This document shows positions 9,864 through 20,735 of a DNA stretch of 64,000 bases, in pieces. The DNA lies in contig JALEQJ010000006.1 in the NCBI GenBank assembly GCA_022764505.1, positions 17,492 through 81,491 of the forward strand. The letters run 5' to 3'. Both the position numbers and the translations under genes were made by a program. Below the pieces are notes generated by a model. That model worked only from the letters and a program-made list of their open reading frames with translations, searched no databases and was not told the DNA's origin. Origin of the DNA: Phocaeicola sp. (lineage in GTDB: Bacteria > Bacteroidota > Bacteroidia > Bacteroidales > Bacteroidaceae). Within the stretch, counting starts at the first letter, position 1, and the number at the start of each line of letters is the position of its first letter.

Positions 9864-10970
9864 ATGAAGAAAACGATAGTCATATCAGCGGTAAATCTCC
9901 GCAAAGGAGGAACACTTACCATATTGAGAAGTTGTCTTTCTTATTTATCTACCTTGGCGGCAGGAGGTGATTATCGTATTGTAGCTTTGGTACACTTGCG
10001 TAACTTAGCAGACTTCCCACATATAGAATATATAGAGATTCCTTGGGCGATAGAAGGCTGGGGGAAACGTTTATGGTGTGAGTATGTTACTATGAATAGT
10101 ATCTCTAAAGAGTTGGGTGATATAGACCTTTGGCTTTCATTGCACGATACTACTCCAAGAGTAAAGGCACGTAGACAAGCTGTTTATTGTCAGACATCTT
10201 TCCCTTTCTATAAGTGGAAATGGAGAGATTTACGCTTTGATTATAAAGTCCCTTTATTTGCTATGTTTACTCGGTATGCCTATCGTATCAATATCCATAG
10301 AAATCATTATCTCATAGTGCAACAAGAATGGTTGAGAAAAGGTTTCTCTCAAATGTTCTCATTACCGTATGAACGATTTATTGTAGCACCTCCGGAACGT
10401 AAAGCTATTTCTGAACAACCTACCGTACAGAGAAGCAGTGTCTACACTTTCTTTTACGCCTCTACGGCAGATTGTCATAAAAATTTTGAAACACTGTGTC
10501 GTGCTGCAGAAATGTTGGAAGCAGAAGTGGGAAATGGACAGTTTCAGGTTATTCTTACACTTTCTGGTACAGAGAACAAGTATGCACACTGGTTGTATAA
10601 GAAATGGGGTAGTGTAGCGTCAATAAAGTTTGCGGGTTTTATGAATAAGCAAACCTTGTTTGATACTTATGCTCAAACGGATTGTTTTGTTTTCCCTTCT
10701 CAAATAGAAACTTGGGGCTTACCTATTTCCGAATTTATGGCTTATGAAAAGCCTATGTTATTATCGGATCTTCCTTATGCATATGAAACAACTGCAGGTA
10801 GTAAACACACAGCATTTTTCCCTTCCGGAGATGCCAATGCACTGAAACAAGAGATGAAAAAACTCTTGACGGGAGATGAAAGTAGTTTGAGAAGCGTGAA
10901 AAAGACTCCAATAGCAGAGCCTACAGTAGATAGTTGGGCTGATTTATTCTCAAAGCTCCTTGCAGAATGA
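9864..10970 (+). CDS. Glycosyltransferase family 4 protein (GT1/GT4 superfamily)
   Basis: VNLRKGGTLTILRSCLSYL, YASTADCHKNFETLCRAAEML, VFPSQIETWGLPISEFMAYEKPMLLSDLPYAYE. Confidence 0.88.
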   Translation: MKKTIVISAVNLRKGGTLTILRSCLSYLSTLAAGGDYRIVALVHLRNLADFPHIEYIEIPWAIEGWGKRLWCEYVTMNSISKELGDIDLWLSLHDTTPRVKARRQAVYCQTSFPFYKWKWRDLRFDYKVPLFAMFTRYAYRINIHRNHYLIVQQEWLRKGFSQMFSLPYERFIVAPPERKAISEQPTVQRSSVYTFFYASTADCHKNFETLCRAAEMLEAEVGNGQFQVILTLSGTENKYAHWLYKKWGSVASIKFAGFMNKQTLFDTYAQTDCFVFPSQIETWGLPISEFMAYEKPMLLSDLPYAYETTAGSKHTAFFPSGDANALKQEMKKLLTGDESSLRSVKKTPIAEPTVDSWADLFSKLLAE

Positions 10971-11887
10971 AAACGGCTTTATTTCCTAAAGAGCATACCT
11001 TTTGGCTGAAAGGTATTTTAGCTATGATGATTGTATGCTCCCATTTATCTTATGCTACAGATATTCTTGCTTTTTCTCTGCTAAATAAAGTAGGAACTAC
11101 AGTGGTAGCCCTCTTTCTTTTCATCAGTGGTTATGGGTTAATGTACTCTTTTATGAGTTCCGGAACTCATTTTTTATCCCAAATGCCTCAAAGAATATGG
11201 AATATCTTTCTCCCTATGCTGGTAGCTACGCTTGTATATTTTCTATGGTGCTATTTAGATGGAAAAGCTATAGAGACGAGTATCTTAAGTAGTTTGTTGT
11301 ATGAAGGTAAAACGCCTCTTCCTAATGCGTGGTTTATCTTCGTGTTATTGTATAACTATATTCTTTTCGGACTTTTATTTCGGTACTGCTCTTCTCGTTC
11401 TTATGCTATCTTGGGAATAGGAGTGGGGAATCTACTTTTTGTTCTTTGGGCTATAGCGCATACTTACGAAAGGGCTTGGTGGGCTTGTGCGTTTTCTCTC
11501 TTGACAGGTATGCTTTATGCGTATAGAGGAGAAATATGGTTTACGATGCTCCGTCGTAAATGGATTACTTTTTGTTTATGTACAATAGTGATGCTATGTT
11601 ATGCTTTCAGAGCTCATTGCGAATATCTCATTATAATAGCGCATTGTATCTTACCTTTGCTCATTGTGGTTTGGTTGCGTTTCTTCGTATTACCTACAGG
11701 AAAGGTTCTGAACTTCCTTTCAATCTATTCTTATGAGATATATTTAGTACACGGTATTTTCATTTCTTTGTTGAGAGGTAATACCCTTTTTATAGCATCG
11801 GATTATCTCTATTCAATTCTTGTAATTTCCTGTTCTTGCATAGCAGCTTATTTGTTACAAGTATCTCTGAAGAGGTTGAAAATATAA
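10967..11887 (+). CDS. Acyltransferase 3 family membrane protein
   Basis: FWLKGILAMMIVCSHLSY, VVALFLFISGYGLMYSF, FLSIYSYEIYLVHGIF. ATGA overlap with the upstream CDS. Confidence 0.85.
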   Translation: MKTALFPKEHTFWLKGILAMMIVCSHLSYATDILAFSLLNKVGTTVVALFLFISGYGLMYSFMSSGTHFLSQMPQRIWNIFLPMLVATLVYFLWCYLDGKAIETSILSSLLYEGKTPLPNAWFIFVLLYNYILFGLLFRYCSSRSYAILGIGVGNLLFVLWAIAHTYERAWWACAFSLLTGMLYAYRGEIWFTMLRRKWITFCLCTIVMLCYAFRAHCEYLIIIAHCILPLLIVVWLRFFVLPTGKVLNFLSIYSYEIYLVHGIFISLLRGNTLFIASDYLYSILVISCSCIAAYLLQVSLKRLKI

Positions 11888-11935
11888 GAGGGATAGTCTT
11901 CTCTTCCTGTTTATAAGAAGGTAAACTATCCCTCT
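11887..11935. terminator. Bidirectional intrinsic terminator between convergent genes
   Basis: Perfect 11-bp inverted repeat AGAGGGATAGT (11887-11897) / ACTATCCCTCT (11925-11935) between convergent CDS ends. Confidence 0.6.
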
Positions 11936-11955
11936 GAGATTATTTTTAATCCTTT

Positions 11956-14550
11956 TTAGTTGCTGAATGTGAGTACTCCATATTTTACTCCTATTTTTAT
12001 AGGTAGGTTCTTTTGTAAATCTTGAGATAGAATTTGCTTGGAGAGTTCGTTGAGCAGTAGTTTTTGGATAACTCTCTTCACCGGTCTTGCACCAAATTCC
12101 GGATCATATCCTTTTTCTGCCAACAAATCAATGGCTTCTTCCGATAATTCCAAGATAATACCATTTTTAGCCAAAGTAGAAGAAACTCCTTGAATTTGCA
12201 ATTTCACAATCTGCTTTATCTCTGCTTCATTGAGAGGTAAGAACATAATCGTTTCATCTATTCTATTCAAAAACTCTGGTCGCATAGTCTTCTTGAGCAT
12301 ATTGAATACCTCTTCTTTTACTTCTTCTATCCAAGTTTCACGTTGAGTCTTCGTAGTACGCAGCTGTTCTACTCTCTGCTGTATATAAGAACTACCCAAA
12401 TTGGAAGTCATAATGATAATCGTATTCTTGAAATTGACAGTTCTACCTTTATTATCAGTGAGTCGTCCATCGTCCAGTACTTGTAGCAAAATATTGAATA
12501 CATCGGGGTGTGCTTTCTCTATTTCGTCAAAGAGCAGAACAGAGTATGGTTTACGTCTGATGGCTTCTGTGAGCTGTCCGCCTTCATCATACCCTACATA
12601 TCCCGGAGGTGCTCCTACGAGACGAGATACAGTATGCTTTTCTTGATACTCGCTCATATCTATGCGTGTCATAAGAGATTCGTCATCAAATAAAGTTTCT
12701 GCCAAAGCTTTTGCCAATTCTGTTTTTCCTACTCCCGTAGTACCAAGGAAGATGAAAGAGCCTATGGGTCGTTTATTGTCTTGTAGCCCTGTTCTACTTC
12801 TGCGCACAGCATCTGCTGTAGCTATGATGGCTTCATCTTGTCCTATCACTCGTTTATGCAATTCTTCTTCCAGATGTAACAGTTTTTCTCTTTCGCTTTG
12901 TAGCATCTTACTTACAGGGATACCTGTCCAGCGTGATACTATGTCTGCTATATCTTCTGCCGTTACTTCTTCTCGTATGATGGCATTACTTCCTTGCTGT
13001 GCTTTCAATTCTTCTTGAATGCGACTTATTTCAGCTTCATTTTCTTGCAGTTTTCCATATCTTATTTCTGCTACACGAGCATAATCTCCATTTCTTTCTG
13101 CATTTTCTGCTTCAAATTTTAAGTGCTCATTTTCTTGTTTTATATCTTGAATGCGAGCTACCAATTTTTTTTCTCCTTGCCACTTTGCTCTATAAGTACT
13201 AACTTGTTCTTTTAAGTGTGCAATTTCTTTTTGTAGTTCATTGAGCTTGTTTTCGTCTTTCTCTCGTTTGATGGCTTCTCGTTCTATTTCCAATTGTTTC
13301 AGACGTCTTTCTACTTCGTCCAACTCTTCCGGTAAAGAATCTCGTTCCATACGAAGACGGGCTGCAGCTTCGTCCATTAGGTCTATGGCTTTATCCGGTA
13401 AGAAACGCTCAGTGATATACCTATGGCTCATCTCTACAGCAGCTATTATAGCTTCGTCTTTGATACGTACCTGATGATGGTTTTCGTATCGTTCTTTGAG
13501 ACCACGTAGGATAGAAATAGAGCTTTGTACATCCGGCTCATCTACCATAACCATTTGGAAACGACGTTCTAAAGCTTTGTCCTTTTCAAAATACTTCTGA
13601 TATTCATCTAAGGTCGTAGCTCCTATACTTCTCAGCTCTCCACGTGCCAAAGCCGGCTTCAATATATTGGCAGCGTCCATAGCTCCTTCTCCTTTTCCTG
13701 CTCCTACGAGAGTATGGATTTCGTCTATGAACAAAATGATTTCTCCTTCTGCTTGTTTTACTTCATTGATTACAGATTTCAGTCTTTCTTCAAATTCTCC
13801 TTTGTACTTTGCACCGGCTATGAGTGCACCCATATCCAAGGAATACAGACGTTTATTCTTGAGATTTTCCGGAACATCTCCTCTCAATATACGTTGTGCC
13901 AAACCTTCTACGATAGCAGTCTTTCCTGTTCCAGGTTCTCCTATAAGAATAGGATTGTTCTTGGTTCTTCTGCTCAGGATTTGTAATACACGGCGTATTT
14001 CTTCGTCTCTGCCTATTACAGGATCCAATTTTCCTTGTTGTGCCGAAGTGATCAAATCTATAGCATACTTGTTCAGTGCTTGATAGGTGTCCTCGTTATT
14101 CATAGAAGTAGCCCGTTGTCCATTGCGAAGCTCTTTAATGGTAGCCCTCAAGCCTGCACTTGTCAATCCTTTTTCTTTTAGTAAGGAACTGACAGAGTGA
14201 TTACTTTCTACGAGTGCCAACAATAATAACTCTATCGTTACATATTCATCGTTCAATTCTTTGGAAAGGGTAGAAGCTTTCTGCAAAGTTTCATTACCGG
14301 ATCTGCCTAAGTAAGGTTCTTCTCCTGTAACCTTAGGCATAGTAGAAATTCTTTTTACGATTTCTTTTTCTAACTCCTGTTTGTTCACTTCATTCTTCCC
14401 GAGCAAGAATGAAATACTTTCTGTATCTGTAGCCAATACACCATATAGCAAATGTTCTGCTTCTATGACTTGTTGTTGGTTTTGCTGTGCATATTGTATG
14501 GCTTTTTGTACAGCCTCTTGAGATTTTATAGTAAAATTGTTCAGATTCAT
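11956..14550 (-). CDS. clpB: ATP-dependent chaperone ClpB
   Basis: Clp_N domain, two Walker A motifs ([34 protein letters not shown]), coiled-coil middle domain. Confidence 0.97.
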   Translation of the reverse strand: MNLNNFTIKSQEAVQKAIQYAQQNQQQVIEAEHLLYGVLATDTESISFLLGKNEVNKQELEKEIVKRISTMPKVTGEEPYLGRSGNETLQKASTLSKELNDEYVTIELLLLALVESNHSVSSLLKEKGLTSAGLRATIKELRNGQRATSMNNEDTYQALNKYAIDLITSAQQGKLDPVIGRDEEIRRVLQILSRRTKNNPILIGEPGTGKTAIVEGLAQRILRGDVPENLKNKRLYSLDMGALIAGAKYKGEFEERLKSVINEVKQAEGEIILFIDEIHTLVGAGKGEGAMDAANILKPALARGELRSIGATTLDEYQKYFEKDKALERRFQMVMVDEPDVQSSISILRGLKERYENHHQVRIKDEAIIAAVEMSHRYITERFLPDKAIDLMDEAAARLRMERDSLPEELDEVERRLKQLEIEREAIKREKDENKLNELQKEIAHLKEQVSTYRAKWQGEKKLVARIQDIKQENEHLKFEAENAERNGDYARVAEIRYGKLQENEAEISRIQEELKAQQGSNAIIREEVTAEDIADIVSRWTGIPVSKMLQSEREKLLHLEEELHKRVIGQDEAIIATADAVRRSRTGLQDNKRPIGSFIFLGTTGVGKTELAKALAETLFDDESLMTRIDMSEYQEKHTVSRLVGAPPGYVGYDEGGQLTEAIRRKPYSVLLFDEIEKAHPDVFNILLQVLDDGRLTDNKGRTVNFKNTIIIMTSNLGSSYIQQRVEQLRTTKTQRETWIEEVKEEVFNMLKKTMRPEFLNRIDETIMFLPLNEAEIKQIVKLQIQGVSSTLAKNGIILELSEEAIDLLAEKGYDPEFGARPVKRVIQKLLLNELSKQILSQDLQKNLPIKIGVKYGVLTFSN

Positions 14551-14694
14551 ACGCTTTAATTTTATGATTGATATTTACTACCGAAGCTCAAAAACGGAAC
14601 CATTCATAAAATGATGTGGTTTATTGTCAAAAAGTCATACTAATATACATTTTTCTGTCTTAAAGTCAGTTGTTAGTATCTTGCGTATGCAAAA

Positions 14695-14721
14695 AAGGCG
14701 TACCCTTAATGGATACGCCTT
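14695..14721 (-). terminator. Hairpin terminator downstream of fumarase
   Basis: AAGGCGTACCC / GGaTACGCCTT stem, followed on the minus strand by TTTTTT. Confidence 0.75.
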
Positions 14722-14743
14722 AATATGCGAGAATAATGTAAAA

Positions 14744-16378
14744 TTACTTCTTAGCAGAATTTTGGATTTGCTTGAAGAAATCATTTCCCTTATTATCTAC
14801 GAGGATAAATGCAGGGAAGTCTTCTACACGTATTTTCCAAATAGCTTCCATACCGAGTTCCGGATACTCTACACATTCTATGCTCTTTATGTTGTTTTGT
14901 GCCAAGATAGCAGCAGGACCACCTATAGAACCCAAGTAGAAACCTCCGTACTTCTTACAAGCATCTGTTACTGCTTGACTACGGTTACCTTTAGCCAACA
15001 TAATCATAGAACCTCCATAAGATTGGAACAAGTCTACATAAGAATCCATACGTCCGGCAGTAGTAGGACCCATAGAACCACAAGCCATACCTGTAGGAGT
15101 TTTAGCAGGACCTGCATAATAGATAGGGTGGTCTTTGATGTATTGTGGAAGACCTTCGCCTTTGTCTATGCGTTCTTTGAGTTTTGCGTGTGCAATATCT
15201 CTTCCCACGATAATGGTACCATTGAGTGATAGGCGAGTGGATACCGGGTGTTTATCCAATTCTGCCAAAATTTCTTTCATTGGCTTATCCAAATCTATTT
15301 TCACCACATTTCCTTCTCCTGCTTGACGGAGCTCTGCAGGAATTAGTTCACCCGGATTACTATCCAGTTTTTCTATCCAGATACCATCTTTATTGATTTT
15401 GCAACGAACATTTCTGTCTGCCGAACAAGAAACTCCCAATCCTACGGGACAAGAAGCACCGTGACGTGGCAAACGGATAATACGGATATCGTGTGCATAA
15501 TATTTTCCACCGAATTGAGCTCCCAATCCTACACGGTGAGATTCTTCCAATACTTGTTTCTCCAGTTCTATATCGCGGAAAGCACGACCATATTCATTTC
15601 CTGTGGTAGGTAAATTATCGTAGAAACGAGTAGAAGCGAGTTTTACAGTAAGCAAGTTCTTTTCTGCAGAAGTACCACCAATCACAAACGCTACGTGATA
15701 AGGAGGACAAGCTGCTGTACCCAGTGTCTTGAGTTTTTCTACCAAGAAAGGTACCAATGTTCCGGGATTGAGGATAGCCTTTGTTTCTTGGTATAAATAG
15801 GTCTTATTGGCAGAACCACCACCTTTTGTTACACATAAGAACTCGTATTCCATACCTTGTGTAGCTTCTATATCTATCTGCGCAGGGAGGTTACAACGAG
15901 TATTTACCTCATCGTACATATTCAAAGGAGCATTTTGAGAGTATCTGAGGTTTTCTTCTGTATAAGTCTTATAGACACCCAGTGAGAGAGCTTCTTCATC
16001 GCAATATCCGGTCCAAACTTGTTGTCCTTTTTCTCCGTGTATGATGGCTGTACCTGTGTCTTGACAGAAAGGAAGAACGCCTTTTGCCGCCACTTCGGCA
16101 TTACGCAGGAATGTGAGTGCCACATATTTATCGTTTTCGCTGGCTTCTGGGTCGTGTAGTATCTTGGCTACCTGTTCATTGTGTGAACGTCTTAGCATAA
16201 AAGATACATCACGGAATGCTGCATTCGCCATAGCGGTGAGCCCTTCTTTTTCAATTTTCAAGATGGGTTTTCCCTCAAATTCGCTTACAGATACATAATC
16301 TTTGGTAAGCAAGTAATACTCTGTAGTATCGTGCCCGTGTTCAAACATAGGTTGATACTTAAATTCGGGTGTTGCCAT
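14744..16378 (-). CDS. Fumarate hydratase, class I (Fe-S)
   Basis: [51 protein letters not shown]-type motif ([21 protein letters not shown]). Start placed at ATG 16378; the listed ORF starts upstream at a TTG. Confidence 0.95.
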   Translation of the reverse strand: MATPEFKYQPMFEHGHDTTEYYLLTKDYVSVSEFEGKPILKIEKEGLTAMANAAFRDVSFMLRRSHNEQVAKILHDPEASENDKYVALTFLRNAEVAAKGVLPFCQDTGTAIIHGEKGQQVWTGYCDEEALSLGVYKTYTEENLRYSQNAPLNMYDEVNTRCNLPAQIDIEATQGMEYEFLCVTKGGGSANKTYLYQETKAILNPGTLVPFLVEKLKTLGTAACPPYHVAFVIGGTSAEKNLLTVKLASTRFYDNLPTTGNEYGRAFRDIELEKQVLEESHRVGLGAQFGGKYYAHDIRIIRLPRHGASCPVGLGVSCSADRNVRCKINKDGIWIEKLDSNPGELIPAELRQAGEGNVVKIDLDKPMKEILAELDKHPVSTRLSLNGTIIVGRDIAHAKLKERIDKGEGLPQYIKDHPIYYAGPAKTPTGMACGSMGPTTAGRMDSYVDLFQSYGGSMIMLAKGNRSQAVTDACKKYGGFYLGSIGGPAAILAQNNIKSIECVEYPELGMEAIWKIRVEDFPAFILVDNKGNDFFKQIQNSAKK

Positions 16379-16408
16379 AATTCTTTGTAATAAAATGTTA
16401 GTTGTGGA

Positions 16409-16416
16409 CAAAGATA
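16409..16416 (-). promoter_or_regulatory. Putative Bacteroidetes -7 box (TATCTTTG) for fumarase
   Basis: TAnnTTTG match on the minus strand about 31 bp upstream of ATG 16378. Confidence 0.55.
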
Positions 16417-16487
16417 AAAAGTAAATATACTTCCTCCTAAGCCTTTCCTTTCTTATTTGTAGAAGAAAAGTAGAATAGTAGCTTTTT

Positions 16488-16573
16488 CAATGTGTAAATG
16501 TAACTATGGTTTACATATTCCGTACCACAGTTTATATAAACTTCCAGTAGAGTTTATGTAAACCGGGGTACGA
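16488..16573. repeat. About 22-bp tandem repeat array, family A (GTTTAyrTAAAC dyads)
   Basis: GTTTACAT at 16509, GTTTATATAAAC at 16530, GTTTATGTAAAC at 16552; spacings 21 and 22. Confidence 0.8.
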
Positions 16574-16634
16574 AATAGAGATAATGATGTTTTTTATGAA
16601 GAAGTATGCCTGTTATTTTTACAAAATATGAGAA

Positions 16635-19112
16635 TTATAGATCTACTACAGTAATTCCTGCTCCACCGAACTGTACGTGTTCATCTTCGTAATGAGAAAC
16701 ACCCGATACCGTAGATAAATACTGTCTAATGAGGGTGCGCAGAATGCCTGTGCCTGTTCCGTGCAGAATACGTACTCGTTTTACACCTATGAGTAGAGCA
16801 TCGTCTATAAAGTAGGTAATGGCACGTATGGCTTCATCTCCTCTCATTCCTCTTACATCTATGTCTTGCTTGAAGTTGAGTTTTTTATCGTACATCTGAT
16901 TGTGGGTTTCCACGCTGATGAAAGTAGCTGCTTTTGCAAATTTTTCTTCTTTGGGAGCTTCTGCGTGTTCCAATCTATCCAAATTGACAGAAGTCTTCAT
17001 TTCTCCAAATGCTACAATAGCTTTTTTCTGACCCAACTCCAATACTTTTCCTGTGGTATTCTGTCCTTTAATTCGCACGAATCCTCCTACTGCAATAGGA
17101 GGTGTTTCTACGATGCGAGTAGCTGGGACTACTTGTTGATTTTTTTTCTCTTTTTTCTTAGCCTTTCGCTCTAAAATTTTCTCTAATTCTCTCTGATGCT
17201 TCTCTTTCTTTTTCTCTTCTCCAAGAAGCATTTCTTGCTGAAAACTTGCAAGAGACTGGCGTAGTTCTTTGGTTTTCTCTCTTTCTGCTTGCGCCTCTTT
17301 AATGCCTCGTATCGTGTTTTCTATCTTGGCATTGGCTTCTTTCAGTAGTGATGTGGCTTTCTCTTGAGTTTCTTTTAATATAGTCTTTTTCTCTTCTTTG
17401 AGGGCAGAAAGCTTAAGCTCGTATTCAGCAATGGTTTCCTCCATTCTTTTCTCTTTCTGCCTGATACTTTGCCTCTTGTTTTCCCAATACTTCTTGTCCC
17501 TTACGATGTCTTGTAAGTACTTATCGGATTGGATATAATTTTGTCCTACTATTTCGGAAGCATCGGCAATAATCTCTTCCGGTAACCCTATCTTTCTGGC
17601 AATTTCTACAGCAAAGGAACTACCGGGATTACCTATTTGTAGACGGAAAAGTGCACGCATTTCGTGTCTGTCGTACAGCATAGCCCCATTGATGATGCCC
17701 TCTTGCTCATCTGCATAATGTTTTAAGTTCTGATAGTGTGTAGTGATAATCCCCCAAACACCTCGTTCATTAAATCGTTTGAGAATAGATTCAGCTATAG
17801 CACCACCTATTTGAGGTTCTGTCCCACTTCCAAATTCATCTATGAGTATCATACTACGCTCATTGGCATACCTGAGCGTTTGTTTCATATTGAGTAGGTG
17901 AGAAGAGTAGGTACTAAGGTCGTCTTCTATACTTTGTTCATCACCTATATCTATAAATATGTCTTGGAAAATTCCAGCTTTACTTTGTTCGTGTAATGGA
18001 ATCAATAAACCGGATTGGAGCATATATTGTAATAATCCTACAGTTTTGAGACACACAGATTTTCCACCGGCATTGGGACCGGAAATCAATAAAATTCTCT
18101 GTGTAGCATTTAAGTGAATATCCAATGGTACAATGCTTCTTCCATTCTTTTCTAATGACATACGTAACAATGGGTGAATAGCTTCGTGCCATTCTATGAT
18201 TGTCCTATCCTCCAAAGTTGGCATAGTAGCTTTCATCTCTATAGAGAGCAATGCTTTGGCACGAATAAAATCTATTTCCGCCAAGAAAGACAAAGACTGT
18301 AGAATACCTTCTATATTGGGACGTATTTCTGCGCTACAATCTGTAAGTATCTTAATGATCTCTCTACGCTCTTCTGCTTCCAGTTCACGGATTCTATTGT
18401 TGGCTTCCACTACTTCCGATGGTTCAATAAATACGGTTTTTCCGGTAGCAGACTCATCGTGAATAATTCCTTTGATTTTTCTTTTTAGCCCGGGAGCAAT
18501 AGGAATCACGAGTCTGCCTCCGCGTATGGTAGGTGTAGCATCTTTGTCTACCAATCCTTCACTTTGTGCCGTTCTCAAGATGCGATGCAGATTTTGAGAA
18601 ATACTGCCTGTGGTGGTAGCCAATTCTCTTCGTATTTGTGAGAGGGCAGGAGAGGCATTGTCCTTTATTTTTCCATATTTATCTACTATGCTATCTATCT
18701 TCTTGATGAGGAAAGGAAAGTATTCTATCTCATCGCATAGGGTATATAAATGTGGGTAGAGTGCAGGCTCATCTTCTTTAGGACGTAGAAAATGTACGAT
18801 GTCTTTGATAGTTTCCAATACACGCTTCAATTCGTACAATTCTTTTTCTTCTATATACAAGCCTTCTATTCTTACTCGCTTTAAGGCAGAGCGTACATCG
18901 TAAAAATTTTGATGTGGAAATGCTTCTTCACTCTGAATCAAATTAACAAATTCTGTTACTTGTTTCAGAAGAAACGAGATTTGCTTGTAATCTGTGGAAA
19001 ATGTCATATTCTCAATACGCTCTTCTCCTAAGGTACTTAGACATTTTTGTGCCAAAAGTTTGCGTATTTGGTCAAATCCTAATTTTTCTTCAAAATTCTG
19101 TGGATAAATCAT
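16635..19112 (-). CDS. mutS2: Endonuclease MutS2 (MutS ATPase plus C-terminal Smr domain)
   Basis: ISGPNAGGKSVCLKTVGLL, IDEFGSGTEPQIGGAIAESIL, Smr domain DVRGMRGDEAI...VRILHGTGTGILR. Confidence 0.95.
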   Translation of the reverse strand: MIYPQNFEEKLGFDQIRKLLAQKCLSTLGEERIENMTFSTDYKQISFLLKQVTEFVNLIQSEEAFPHQNFYDVRSALKRVRIEGLYIEEKELYELKRVLETIKDIVHFLRPKEDEPALYPHLYTLCDEIEYFPFLIKKIDSIVDKYGKIKDNASPALSQIRRELATTTGSISQNLHRILRTAQSEGLVDKDATPTIRGGRLVIPIAPGLKRKIKGIIHDESATGKTVFIEPSEVVEANNRIRELEAEERREIIKILTDCSAEIRPNIEGILQSLSFLAEIDFIRAKALLSIEMKATMPTLEDRTIIEWHEAIHPLLRMSLEKNGRSIVPLDIHLNATQRILLISGPNAGGKSVCLKTVGLLQYMLQSGLLIPLHEQSKAGIFQDIFIDIGDEQSIEDDLSTYSSHLLNMKQTLRYANERSMILIDEFGSGTEPQIGGAIAESILKRFNERGVWGIITTHYQNLKHYADEQEGIINGAMLYDRHEMRALFRLQIGNPGSSFAVEIARKIGLPEEIIADASEIVGQNYIQSDKYLQDIVRDKKYWENKRQSIRQKEKRMEETIAEYELKLSALKEEKKTILKETQEKATSLLKEANAKIENTIRGIKEAQAEREKTKELRQSLASFQQEMLLGEEKKKEKHQRELEKILERKAKKKEKKNQQVVPATRIVETPPIAVGGFVRIKGQNTTGKVLELGQKKAIVAFGEMKTSVNLDRLEHAEAPKEEKFAKAATFISVETHNQMYDKKLNFKQDIDVRGMRGDEAIRAITYFIDDALLIGVKRVRILHGTGTGILRTLIRQYLSTVSGVSHYEDEHVQFGGAGITVVDL

Positions 19113-19264
19113 AGAACTATGGTCTGTAGCTTCTTTAAGCCACTCTATTGTATAAAAGAAAAAAATAGAGACGCTACCACAAAGGAGTAAAGGGTACTAA
19201 TTTTTTTATGAGTACCGCTTATCTACTTTATGATAGCGTCTTCTCCCTATGTTATGTAGCTGAA

Positions 19265-20722
19265 TTAAACATTATAAGTGGTGGAAGAGGTATTGCCTCC
19301 TTTTCCTGTCCAATCTTCGTGGAAGAATACACCTGCCGGTTGGTCTATTCTCTCAAAGGTGTGTGCCCCGAAGTAGTCGCGTTGAGCTTGTATCATATTG
19401 GCTGGCAAATTCTCTGTAGTCAGTGAGTAAAAATAATGCAGTGCTGTAGAAAAGGCTTGTGCCGGTACACCTCCTAATGTAGCATCTGCTACTACTTGTT
19501 TCCACGCAGGAAGCAAAGCAGTTATTTCCTTTTGGAAATATGGGTGTAATAATAGATGAGGAAGAGTAGGTGAAGACTTGTAAGCTTGTGCTATCTCGTT
19601 CAAGAAGGCAGAGCGAATGATACAGCCTCCTCTCCAAACTTTAGCAATAGCTGATAAATTTAAGTTCCATTGATTTTGTTCAGATGCTTCTTTCATCAAT
19701 GCAAAACCTTGTGCATAAGAAACCAATTTGGAAGCATATAAGCAGGCTTCTAATTGTGCGACTAATGTTTCCTTTTCCGTTGTGAGTGTAAGAGGACGTG
19801 GAAAAGCCTTGCTTGCTTGTATTCTGAGTTCTTTTCTGGAAGATAAACTACGCTCATATACAGCAGTTGCAATCAAGTTGAGAGGAGAACCATATTCTAA
19901 TGAATTGATAACAGACCATTTTCCTGTTCCTTTCTGTCCTGCTTTATCCAATATCAGATCTATTAAATAGGCTCCTTGTTCTGTCCGATGTGCCAATATA
20001 GCCGATGTGATTTCTATCAAGTAGCTGTTTAGCTTTCCTTTATTCCATTGCCGGAACACTTGACTCATTTCTTCGTTGGTGAAACTTCCTTGATTTTTCA
20101 TAATACCATAAACTTCTGAAATGAGCTGCATATCACCGTATTCAATGCCATTGTGTACCATCTTTACGAAATGTCCAGCCCCACCGGTTCCAATCCAGTT
20201 ACAACAAGGAGTACCATCTTCTGCTTTGGCTGCTATTTTTGTAAAGATAGGAGCTATATGTGTCCACGCTTCTATATCTCCTCCCGGCATAATAGAAGGA
20301 CCATTGAGTGCTCCTTCTTCTCCACCGGATATACCTGCACCTACGAAATGTATATTGTTTTCGCTGAGTAAAGCTGTACGGCGTTGGCTGTCTTCCCAAT
20401 TAGAATTACCGCCATCTATGATAATATCACCGGCTTCCAAGTAAGGAAGTAAGGATTGGATTACCATATCTACTGCTTTGCCTGCACGTATCATCATCAT
20501 AATTTTGCGTGGCTTTTCCAAACTATCTGCAAATGCTTTTAAGTCTGTAAAGCCTTGGAAGTTCTTATTAGCACCTCTTCCTTCTATAAAATTCTTTACC
20601 ACGTGGACTTCTGCACCTTCTGCTCTATTATATACGGATACTCGGAACCCGTTTCTTTCCATATTGAGTGCTAAGTTCTCGCCCATTACGGCAAGTCCTA
20701 TCATTCCTATATCTGATTTCAT
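19265..20722 (-). CDS. gnd: 6-phosphogluconate dehydrogenase (decarboxylating)
   Basis: SDIGMIGLAVMGENLALNMERNGF, IIDGGNSNWEDSQRR, GAGISGGEEGALNGPSIMPGG, FVKMVHNGIEYGDMQLI. Start at 20722 or 20734. Confidence 0.97.
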   Translation of the reverse strand: MKSDIGMIGLAVMGENLALNMERNGFRVSVYNRAEGAEVHVVKNFIEGRGANKNFQGFTDLKAFADSLEKPRKIMMMIRAGKAVDMVIQSLLPYLEAGDIIIDGGNSNWEDSQRRTALLSENNIHFVGAGISGGEEGALNGPSIMPGGDIEAWTHIAPIFTKIAAKAEDGTPCCNWIGTGGAGHFVKMVHNGIEYGDMQLISEVYGIMKNQGSFTNEEMSQVFRQWNKGKLNSYLIEITSAILAHRTEQGAYLIDLILDKAGQKGTGKWSVINSLEYGSPLNLIATAVYERSLSSRKELRIQASKAFPRPLTLTTEKETLVAQLEACLYASKLVSYAQGFALMKEASEQNQWNLNLSAIAKVWRGGCIIRSAFLNEIAQAYKSSPTLPHLLLHPYFQKEITALLPAWKQVVADATLGGVPAQAFSTALHYFYSLTTENLPANMIQAQRDYFGAHTFERIDQPAGVFFHEDWTGKGGNTSSTTYNV

Positions 20723-20735
20723 ACTTCTATACATA

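Noticed and set aside
12401-14083. Several plus-strand ORFs inside clpB (12401, 12508, 12662, 12999, 13241, 13667, 13714)
   Set aside because: Shadow ORFs antisense to a well-supported conserved gene.
14624-15229. 201-aa plus-strand ORF opposite fumarase
   Set aside because: Antisense shadow of the fumarase gene; the translation is Ser/Thr/Arg-rich with no domain.
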